Shown here piece by piece: positions 1-4,816 of a DNA stretch of 5,247 bases; position 1 is the first letter of the stretch; every line of letters starts with the position of its first letter. This stretch comes from an uncultured Verrucomicrobiota bacterium (lineage in GTDB: Bacteria > Verrucomicrobiota > Verrucomicrobiia > Limisphaerales > UBA1096). Where the stretch lies: assembly GCA_913045395.1 (NCBI GenBank), contig CAJWPV010000133.1:1-5247 (forward strand). The letters run 5' to 3'. The position numbers were made by a program, and so were the translations under genes. The notes under the pieces were generated by a model that saw only the letters and a list, made by a program, of their open reading frames with translations, was not told the DNA's origin and did no database searches.

Positions 1-1623
1 AGGGGCGAAATCGCTGCCCTCTCCGCCTACGTCAAGACCAAGTACAGCGGCCAGGGGAGCACGCCCGCGCCGCCGACCGATGGGCTGCGCTTCTGGCTCG
101 ACGCTGCAGACCTCGACGCCAACGCCGAGACCCCGAATCCTGGCGATGGCTCCCGCGTCGGTGCCTGGGTCGATAAAGTGACGAAGACCGCGCTTGGCCA
201 GGCGGAAGTCAGTCGGCAGCCTAGGCTCTTGCGCCTTGGTCAAGCGCCGGCGCTGATGTTTGACAAGAGTTTCCTCAAGGCCGGCATCGCGCGGGGCGGG
301 TCGGCGAGATTCCTCGACGACCAGGCCGGCTCGATCGTCGTGATTTTCTCTGCCGAGCACACCGGCGAAGGATACGGTTTCGAGGTTGGTGGCGGCGGCG
401 CGATGCTCGGAACATTCATCAACCCCGCCGCGGCGAGCGGTCACAAACTGCGCGACACCATTTACGACCACACCAATGATCTGTTCACCAAGAACGAGCG
501 TGATCTGTTTTACCGGCTGGAAAACCGCGAGCGCTTCGTGAAGCAGCACCTCAAGCGGCTCAAGCCAGTCGCCATGTCGTTGCGCCACTCGTTTGGGCCG
601 CCGTATGAACCGGGTGTGCCGGTCACCACTGTCAAGTTGCGCGGCGAATACGACAACCACGGCCCAGTGGTGAAGGCCGGTTTCCCGAGCATCATCACCG
701 GCCACAAGAAACCGGCGGCCATCCGGCTCGACCCGTTCAAGCGCTGGCCGACTCGCAGCCGGCGAATGGCGCTGGCTAAGTGGATCGCCAGCCGGGACAA
801 CCCGCTCACCGCGCGCGTGATGATGAATCGCCTGTGGTACCGCCACTTCGGCCGCGGCATCGTCAGGACGCCGAGCGATTTTGGCAAACTCAGCGGTGGC
901 CCGACGCATCCCCGGCTGCTTGACTGGCTGGCAGGGCGCTTTGTCGACAGTGGCTGGAGCCTCAAGGCGATGCACCGGCTGCTCGTCACCTCCAGCACCT
1001 ATCGCCAGTCGTCATTGGTGGAAAATGTAGCAGCCGAGATGGTCGATCCGCTGAACGATATGTGGTGGCGCTATGAACAACGGCGGCTCGACGCCGAGGC
1101 GATCCGCGACAGCGTGCTGGCGGTGAGCGGCCGGTTGAACCCGGAGCTATACGGCCTGCCGATCTTCCCTCCGTTGCCGGGCGACATTGCCGAGACGGTG
1201 AAATATTCAGAGAACAAGTGGGACACGCAGCTAGACCAGACCGGCCGTAAGCGCAGCATCTACATCTACCAGCAGCGCACGCTGAATATGCCGTTCATGC
1301 AGGCATTCGACTCGACCGTGTGCGACGAGTCGCGGCCGCGCCGGCGCACCTCCGTCACGCCGCTGCAGGCGTTGTCACTGTTCAACGGCGACTTCGTGAA
1401 CGAGGAAGCTGACGCCCTGGCCAAGCGCATTCGACGCGAGGCCGGCGGGGGGATAGGGGAGCAGGTTCGCTTGGCCTGCCGCCTGGCCTTCGGGCGTCTG
1501 CCAAGCCAAGACGAAGCCAAGCATTTCACGGATTTTCTTGGGCAAGCGCAAAATAAGGACGACGCACTGACCGGCTTCTGCCGGGTTCTCCTTAACGCCA
1601 ACGAATTCGTCTACATCGATTGA
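1..1623 (+). CDS. DUF1553 (PSD1) protein with jellyroll segment, 5'-partial
   Basis: The frame is open from base 1 to the TGA at 1621-1623, giving 540 visible residues; the true start lies upstream. Residues 1-16 (GEIAALSAYVKTKYSG) look like the last helix of a class I cytochrome c domain. Residues about 30-140 resemble a LamG/ConA-like jellyroll, beginning GLRFWLDAADLD and followed by a dGdxVxxWxDK pattern. A charged helical linker follows. Residues about 205-535 are DUF1553: RGEYDNHGPVVKAGFPS near 215, MMNRLWYRHFGRGIV near 274, LVTSSTYRQSS near 329, and a block near 436-460 containing RPRRRTSVTPLQALSLFN. Family knowledge: such planctomycete/verrucomicrobial proteins usually carry PSCyt1 and DUF1549 domains upstream and are predicted to be exported; their biochemical function is not established. 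The jellyroll looks short, as noted in the findings. The DUF1553 assignment is firm; the cytochrome tail is an inference from about 16 residues. Confidence 0.93.
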   Translation, partial: RGEIAALSAYVKTKYSGQGSTPAPPTDGLRFWLDAADLDANAETPNPGDGSRVGAWVDKVTKTALGQAEVSRQPRLLRLGQAPALMFDKSFLKAGIARGGSARFLDDQAGSIVVIFSAEHTGEGYGFEVGGGGAMLGTFINPAAASGHKLRDTIYDHTNDLFTKNERDLFYRLENRERFVKQHLKRLKPVAMSLRHSFGPPYEPGVPVTTVKLRGEYDNHGPVVKAGFPSIITGHKKPAAIRLDPFKRWPTRSRRMALAKWIASRDNPLTARVMMNRLWYRHFGRGIVRTPSDFGKLSGGPTHPRLLDWLAGRFVDSGWSLKAMHRLLVTSSTYRQSSLVENVAAEMVDPLNDMWWRYEQRRLDAEAIRDSVLAVSGRLNPELYGLPIFPPLPGDIAETVKYSENKWDTQLDQTGRKRSIYIYQQRTLNMPFMQAFDSTVCDESRPRRRTSVTPLQALSLFNGDFVNEEADALAKRIRREAGGGIGEQVRLACRLAFGRLPSQDEAKHFTDFLGQAQNKDDALTGFCRVLLNANEFVYID

Positions 1624-1665
1624 AACAACAGTAAACACAGCCAGCGGTTGACCCCAAAAGCGTGC

Positions 1666-1706
1666 CCCACAGTAGCCACTTTATGGTCTTGCAAAACCCA
1701 CAGCAG
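1666..1706 (+). repeat. Imperfect 10-bp direct repeat upstream of the Cys-rich gene
   Basis: CCCACAGTAG at 1666-1675 recurs as CCCACAGCAG at 1697-1706, nine of ten bases identical, with start points 31 bp apart, close to three helical turns. It lies in the 100-bp gap before the ATG at 1724, where a promoter and regulator site would be expected. A TTGCAA at 1689-1694 and a GATAGT at 1709-1714 weakly resemble -35 and -10 elements, but their 14-bp spacing is too short to be convincing. The repeat could be a paired operator or chance. Confidence 0.25.
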
Positions 1707-1723
1707 ACGATAGTCTCGCGGCG

Positions 1724-1966
1724 ATGAAGGCTCTAGTTACATTTATAGCAATTGCGGCGGTTTCGGTTGGCGGTGCGGGATTCTACTACGTCAGCAGCAA
1801 CTCGGCCAAAGCCGAATCCGAATGTTCAGCTTCCAAAGAGGAGTGTTCGCCATTGACCGAGGAGTGCGGCCTGAAAGCCCCTTGCGATGAAGGCGCAAAA
1901 CCCGACTGTGGTGCTAAGCCAGCTTGCACTGACCAAAAGAAGGCTGAAGACCAGAATCCGACTTGA
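1724..1966 (+). CDS. Small exported six-cysteine protein, function unknown
   Basis: This is an 80-residue protein of no family I recognise. Residues 1-25 form a classic export signal: Lys2, then a hydrophobic stretch (ALVTFIAIAAVSVGGAGFYYV). A signal peptidase I site fits after A-K-A at residue 30; if uncleaved, the segment could act as a membrane anchor. The mature part, about 50 residues, is acidic (12 Asp/Glu against 6 Lys) and has cysteines at 34, 41, 48, 54, 62 and 68, a near-regular spacing of 6 to 8. It lacks CxxC and CxxCH motifs, so it is not a standard rubredoxin, thioredoxin or cytochrome c. Regular cysteines in an acidic exported peptide would suit disulfides or metal binding, but this is inference. 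No Shine-Dalgarno is evident before the ATG. Signal peptide plus a dedicated terminator support a real, probably monocistronic gene. Confidence 0.75.
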   Translation: MKALVTFIAIAAVSVGGAGFYYVSSNSAKAESECSASKEECSPLTEECGLKAPCDEGAKPDCGAKPACTDQKKAEDQNPT

Positions 1967-2034
1967 TTAACGCTTTCGCCGTTAAAGGCAAAAAAACAAG
2001 GCCCACAGTTGACCCCTGTGGGCTTTTTGTTTCT
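1967..2034 (+). terminator. Tandem hairpins with rho-independent terminator
   Basis: Immediately after the TGA of the Cys-rich gene, TTAACG (1967-1972) pairs with CGTTAA (1980-1985) across a 7-nt loop. A second, stronger hairpin follows: GCCCACAG (2001-2008) pairs perfectly with CTGTGGGC (2016-2023) across a 7-nt loop, then a T-rich tail (TTTTTGTTTCTTT from 2024). The second is a textbook intrinsic terminator for rightward transcription. The A-rich stretch at 1990-1999 gives a weaker version on the opposite strand, so it may act in both directions. The first hairpin lacks a T-tract and may protect the 3' end of the mRNA. Confidence 0.85.
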
Positions 2035-2071
2035 TTCAAGTGTTAGGACACTGCGGGGCAAAATCAGCCCT

Positions 2072-2317
2072 GTGGTGGGCAAGGAGGCATTCAACAAAAT
2101 CGTTAGACGCGGGGCTGGCCATCTAGCCGATAAGGCCAGGCGGGAGGAATACGACCGGCTGATGCGGCAGAAGAAGAAAACCCCGCCAGCCAACGAGGCC
2201 AACGAGGTTCCAACTATGAAAAAACGAACTACTCAGTGGGATCTGACAGTCGTTGCCCTTCCAAGTTCAAAAAAAAACCCGCACCAGCCGGAGCCAGTGC
2301 GGGCTGAAGTAAGTTGA
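2072..2317 (+). CDS. Doubtful small hypothetical ORF
   Basis: The frame is open from 2009 (a TTG inside the preceding terminator) to the TGA at 2315-2317. Starts inside the terminator are implausible, so the earliest reasonable start is GTG 2072 (81 residues) or GTG 2075. ATG 2162 and ATG 2216 are also possible, and 2216 has the best ribosome site (GAGG, 8 nt upstream). The central part, KEAFNKIVRRGAGHLADKAR and onward to about residue 40, is helical and strongly basic; the C-terminal part is low-complexity. I recognise no family. The last codons run through an A8 tract and the hairpin of the leftward terminator at 2270-2303, which is unusual for real coding sequence. It could be a small DNA- or RNA-binding protein, a degraded gene remnant, or chance. 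Confidence 0.28.
   Translation: MVGKEAFNKIVRRGAGHLADKARREEYDRLMRQKKKTPPANEANEVPTMKKRTTQWDLTVVALPSSKKNPHQPEPVRAEVS
2270..2303 (-). terminator. Leftward rho-independent terminator with no matching gene
   Basis: Read on the minus strand, CCCGCAC (complement of 2297-2303) pairs with GTGCGGG (complement of 2278-2284) across a 12-nt loop, followed at once by eight Ts (complement of the A8 run at 2270-2277). This is a strong intrinsic terminator for transcription moving right to left. On the plus strand the hairpin is followed by CTGAAGTAAG, so it would not terminate rightward transcription. No credible minus-strand protein gene lies to its right: the opposite-strand frame there is a shadow of the ferredoxin gene. 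Confidence 0.7.
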
Positions 2318-2392
2318 CATCAGAATCAACGCCGGGGGGGAAGTGGCTTGACTTCACCGGGTTGGATGCCGAGCATCTCGTCGGTTTTAACC
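2313..2392. other. Structured region upstream of the ferredoxin gene
   Basis: Three short perfect inverted repeats lie in tandem: GTTGA/TCAAC (2313-2317 with 2326-2330), GAAGT/ACTTC (2340-2344 with 2351-2355), and GATGC/GCATC (2365-2369 with 2373-2377), the last nested within GGTT/AACC (2360-2363 with 2389-2392). A run of seven Gs occupies 2334-2340. On the plus strand this would form the 5' leader of the ferredoxin mRNA and end just before its ribosome site. On the minus strand it would form the body of a transcript ending at the terminator at 2270-2303. It matches no riboswitch class I can recognise. TTGACA at 2314-2319 has no convincing -10 partner. Confidence 0.35.
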
Positions 2393-2405
2393 AGGGAAGA
2401 ATATC

Positions 2406-2705
2406 ATGGCATTTGTAGTAACAGGAGCATGCGTTGATTGTGTTTACACCAGTTGCGTGGATGTGTGCCCGGTGGAGGCATTCCACGAGGCGCCGGATCG
2501 CTTATTGATCAATCCCGACACCTGCATTGATTGCGATGCCTGCGTCCCCGAGTGTCCGGTGGAAGCCATTTACTCCGAGGACAATGTGCCGGACGACCAG
2601 CAGGAGTGGATCGACCTCAACAAGGAAGCCGAGAACCACCCGGTCATCCCCAACGCCAAGGAACCGCTCAAGGGGCCGAAGTGCGTGAACCCCAACGCCG
2701 CCTGA
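2406..2705 (+). CDS. fdxA: Seven-iron ferredoxin, FdxA type (3Fe-4S + 4Fe-4S)
   Basis: A complete 99-residue soluble electron carrier of the Azotobacter ferredoxin I / FdxA type. By comparison with that family (numbering shifted by one), Cys9, Cys17 and Cys50 would bind the 3Fe-4S cluster, and Cys21, Cys40, Cys43 and Cys46 the 4Fe-4S cluster; Cys12 matches the conserved non-ligand cysteine. All are present, in CVDCVYTSCVDVCP and CIDCDACVPECP. The segment after the clusters (YSEDNVPDDQQEWIDLNKEA) is the usual FdxA tail with the conserved E-D-x-V-P element. A ninth cysteine, Cys93, lies in a short C-terminal extension and is not part of the usual ligand set. The ATG at 2406 has a good ribosome site (AGGGAAG at 2393-2399). 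The gene appears to be transcribed alone: leftward and rightward signals separate it from the upstream gene, and 116 bp separate it from the next. The redox partner cannot be inferred from its neighbours. Confidence 0.96.
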   Translation: MAFVVTGACVDCVYTSCVDVCPVEAFHEAPDRLLINPDTCIDCDACVPECPVEAIYSEDNVPDDQQEWIDLNKEAENHPVIPNAKEPLKGPKCVNPNAA

Positions 2706-2731
2706 GTCCGCCCTGTTTCCTCCACCAATAA

Positions 2732-2761
2732 CTCCCCACTGACTCCAGGGGAGCGAGCCCC
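2732..2761 (+). other. Overlapping alternative hairpins between ferredoxin and DUF1501 genes
   Basis: CTCCCC (2732-2737) can pair with GGGGAG (2748-2753) across a 10-nt loop. The same GGGG (2748-2751) can instead pair with CCCC (2758-2761). The two pairings exclude each other. There is no T-tract, so this is not a standard intrinsic terminator. The stems are short and may be chance in GC-rich DNA. Confidence 0.2.
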
Positions 2762-2821
2762 GTGATTTCCATGATTATCCCTCGCATTTGCGCGGTTGGG
2801 TGCTAGGTTTTCGGTGTTCGG

Positions 2822-4264
2822 ATGAATTTGAGCGCTTGGCCAAATCGCAGGGAGTTTCTATCCCGTGCCTGGAATGGCATCGGCGCCATGGCGCTTGGAG
2901 GCGTCGTGATCGACGACCTCCGTGCCGGCATTGGTGGGGCGAATACATTTGCCGCTCGGCGGACGCATTTTGTGCGCAAGGCCAAGAACTGCATCTTCCT
3001 GTTCATGCAGGGTGGGGTGAGTCAGATGGACTCGTTCGAGTACAAGCCGCGGCTGCGAGAACTGCACGGCAAACCGCTCTCCCGTATCCCCGAGATTTCC
3101 GGCGAACTGCAGGGGCGCCTCTCGTTCCCGCACGTTACCATCGGTAGCCCGTTTGAGTTCGCGCAGCACGGCCAGAGTGGCCGCTGGATGTCGGACCGCT
3201 TCCCGCACCTGGCTGGGCAAGCCGACGACCTGGCGTTCATCCACGGCATCAAGACCGACAACCAGAACCACGGGCCATCGACGCTGCACGTGAACACCGG
3301 CAGCCAGTTCCCCGGCAGCCCGTCGGTCGGCTCCTGGGTGAGCTACGGCCTGGGCAGCGGCAACCGCAACATGCCCGGCTACGTGGTGATACAGGATCCG
3401 CGCGGCGCACCGGTCAACGGCGCGGCGATCTGGAGCAACGGCTATCTGCCGGCGACGTACCAGGGCACACTACTGCGGCCAAGCGGCACGCCGATTTTAA
3501 ACCTTGATTCGCCCAAGGGCATCGGGCGCATCCGGCAGCGCCGCGAGATGGACGCTCTGCAGTGGCTCAACCGCCGCCACTTGGCCAAGCGCGGCGGCGA
3601 CAGCGAACTCGAGGCGCGCATCAGCGCGTACGAACTGGCGTTTCGCATGCAGAGCGAGGCGCCGGATCTGATGAACATCAGCGGTGAGCCGCAGCACATC
3701 CGCGACCTTTACGGGCTGGATAACGGCACCACCGCCGGCTTTGGCCGCCAATGCCTGCTGGCGCGGCGCATGGTCGAGAGTGGCGTTCGCCACACGCTGC
3801 TCGTGCACGGCGTGCAGATTACGAACATGAGCTGGGATGACCATGGCGACGTGAAGGGTGGCATGATCCGCCACTGCTCCGAGGTGGATCGCCCCGTCGC
3901 CGGCTTGCTGGCCGACCTCAAGCAGCGTGGGCTGCTCGACGAGACGCTGGTCGTGTGGGCCTCCGAGATGGGCCGTACACCGTTCAGGAACGGCGGCATG
4001 TCAGGGAACCCCGGCCGCGAGCACAACTCGTGGGCGCTGACCATGTGGATGGCCGGCGGCGATGTGAAAGGCGGCACCACCGTCGGCGCAACCGACGAGT
4101 TTAGCCTGCGTGGCATCGGCGACACTATCCATGTTCGAGACGTGCACGCGACGATCCTCGACCTCATGGGTCTCGACCAGGAGGCGGTCAACTACCAGTA
4201 CGCCGGCCGCATCCGCAAGTTGACCGACATCGGTGGCCGGGTCCTAAAGGATATCGTCGGCTGA
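2822..4264 (+). CDS. DUF1501 family protein with Tat signal
   Basis: A complete 480-residue DUF1501 (PF07394) protein. The N-terminus, PNRREFLSRAWNGIGAMALGG, is a twin-arginine export signal, so the folded protein should be exported by Tat. Family landmarks in order: FLFMQGGVSQMDSF at 59-72 with Asp70; HGIKTDNQNHGPS from 141; the PSVGSWVSYGLGSGN region; WDDHGD at 338-343; SEMGRTP at 381-387; GREHN with His401; and a C-terminal AGRIRKLTDIGGRVLKDI. The family is related to the alkaline phosphatase/sulfatase fold, and the conserved Asp and His residues suggest a metal site, but substrate and activity are not established. ATG 2822 is the only plausible ATG start because a TAG at 2804-2806 closes the frame just upstream; it has no strong Shine-Dalgarno. 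DUF1501 genes usually adjoin a DUF1549/DUF1553 gene. Here the nearest, ending at 1623, is about 1.2 kb away, with two well-supported genes between. Confidence 0.95.
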   Translation: MNLSAWPNRREFLSRAWNGIGAMALGGVVIDDLRAGIGGANTFAARRTHFVRKAKNCIFLFMQGGVSQMDSFEYKPRLRELHGKPLSRIPEISGELQGRLSFPHVTIGSPFEFAQHGQSGRWMSDRFPHLAGQADDLAFIHGIKTDNQNHGPSTLHVNTGSQFPGSPSVGSWVSYGLGSGNRNMPGYVVIQDPRGAPVNGAAIWSNGYLPATYQGTLLRPSGTPILNLDSPKGIGRIRQRREMDALQWLNRRHLAKRGGDSELEARISAYELAFRMQSEAPDLMNISGEPQHIRDLYGLDNGTTAGFGRQCLLARRMVESGVRHTLLVHGVQITNMSWDDHGDVKGGMIRHCSEVDRPVAGLLADLKQRGLLDETLVVWASEMGRTPFRNGGMSGNPGREHNSWALTMWMAGGDVKGGTTVGATDEFSLRGIGDTIHVRDVHATILDLMGLDQEAVNYQYAGRIRKLTDIGGRVLKDIVG

Positions 4265-4270
4265 AGCCGT

Positions 4271-4294
4271 CCGGCCGATCGGAGGGGCCGGTTT
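4271..4294 (+). terminator. Candidate weak terminator after DUF1501 gene
   Basis: Six bases after the stop codon, CCGGCC (4271-4276) pairs perfectly with GGCCGG (4286-4291) across a 9-nt loop, followed by only TTT then GG. The stem is strong but the T-tract is poor, so termination may be partial. The AT-rich stretch that follows (about 4300-4333) separates this gene from the VOC gene. Confidence 0.45.
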
Positions 4295-4349
4295 GGCGAA
4301 TAAGAATCAAAAAATAATTGACTAAAAAATAAACTGTTCTGTGTCCTTC

Positions 4350-4396
4350 CTGCACGAACGCGATGGCCGGGTCGACTCGCTGATGCTCTCGTGCAG
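4350..4396 (+). promoter_or_regulatory. 8-bp inverted repeat in leader of VOC gene
   Basis: CTGCACGA (4350-4357) is repeated inverted and perfectly as TCGTGCAG (4389-4396), 12 bases before the ATG at 4409. The 31-nt interior contains a further GCGA/TCGC pairing. In RNA this would form a long hairpin directly upstream of the start codon. In DNA it could be a dimeric regulator site, although the spacing is long for one. It lies downstream of an AT-rich stretch containing TTGACT (4318-4323), which could be a -35 element, but I see no good -10. Confidence 0.4.
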
Positions 4397-4408
4397 CGCT
4401 CCTGAAGC

Positions 4409-4816
4409 ATGATCAAGCTCGACCATATTGCCGTTGGGGTGTCGAACCTTGACGCTGCCATCGACTTTTATGAGCAGAAAATCGGGCTGAAATTTCTGTT
4501 CAAAAAAGTGGACGAGGCCCACGGTGAAGCCTTCGCCTATCTCGAGATGAAGGGGGCGCGTCTCGAGTTGCTCCAGTCGCTGCGTTTGACCAAGCGCCGC
4601 GCCGCCGATGAGCACTCGTTTTGCCCGCACCTGGCATTTGCGTCTAATGACATTCACGCCACCGAGCAGGATCTGCGTGAAAAACAAGTGATCCTCCTGA
4701 AGGGGCCGATGGAGATCCCCGGCATGGTTCGCTGGCTGTACGCCGCTGACCTGGACGGCAATGTGCTGGAGTTTGTGCAGTGGCTACAACAGGAGAAACC
4801 GATCAATCAGACTTGA
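4409..4816 (+). CDS. VOC-superfamily (glyoxalase/epimerase-like) protein
   Basis: A complete 135-residue protein with two beta-alpha-beta-beta-beta modules of the vicinal oxygen chelate fold. The first opens with LDHIAVGVSNLDAAIDFYE, the second with CPHLAFASNDIHATEQDL, and it closes with DLDGNVLEFVQW. The four expected metal ligands appear to be His6, Glu53 (ARLELLQ), His74 and Glu121 (NVLEFVQ), so an active metal site is likely. Overall length and the DHIAVGVSNLD start resemble methylmalonyl-CoA epimerases and glyoxalase I-like enzymes, but exact substrate cannot be assigned. Absence of a methylmalonyl-CoA mutase gene nearby gives no support for the epimerase role. It has no signal peptide and is probably cytoplasmic. 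No Shine-Dalgarno is obvious before ATG 4409, and a hairpin precedes it. Its last 14 bases overlap the end of the opposite-strand sialidase-like gene. Confidence 0.9.
   Translation: MIKLDHIAVGVSNLDAAIDFYEQKIGLKFLFKKVDEAHGEAFAYLEMKGARLELLQSLRLTKRRAADEHSFCPHLAFASNDIHATEQDLREKQVILLKGPMEIPGMVRWLYAADLDGNVLEFVQWLQQEKPINQT

Noticed and set aside
510..998. Minus-strand open frame of 162 codons inside the DUF1553 gene
   Set aside because: It is a shadow of GC-rich coding sequence. The plus-strand frame carries clear DUF1553 motifs throughout, while the minus-strand product is Ser/Arg/Pro-rich with no recognisable domain.
1647..2016. Repeated 9-mer GTTGACCCC at 1647-1655 and 2008-2016
   Set aside because: One copy lies in the loop of a terminator and the other in an intergenic gap. 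No flanking similarity extends the match, so chance is the simplest explanation.
1786..2202. Minus-strand open frame of 138 codons across the Cys-rich gene and its terminator
   Set aside because: It runs through the terminator hairpin, has no ribosome site, and its product has no domain character. The plus-strand reading with a signal peptide is far better supported.
2314..2353. TTGACA (2314-2319) and TTGACT (2348-2353) as -35 boxes for the ferredoxin gene
   Set aside because: At 16-18 bp spacing there is no sequence resembling TATAAT, and sigma-70 consensus rules are weakly tested in these phyla.
2229..2486. Minus-strand open frame opposite the ferredoxin start, as a possible gene for the leftward terminator
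   Set aside because: It starts inside the antisense of the ferredoxin Cys motifs and reads past the terminator hairpin, so the terminator would cut its own mRNA. The product shows no family features.
2788..3147. Plus-strand open frame of 119 codons overlapping the start of the DUF1501 gene
   Set aside because: It is a +1 shadow. The overlapping frame has the Tat signal and DUF1501 motifs, and this one is Arg/Trp-rich without domain features.
2858..3289. Minus-strand open frames of 91-143 codons inside the DUF1501 gene
   Set aside because: They are antisense shadows of a conserved gene. Several such frames overlap in different phases, as expected in GC-rich coding DNA.
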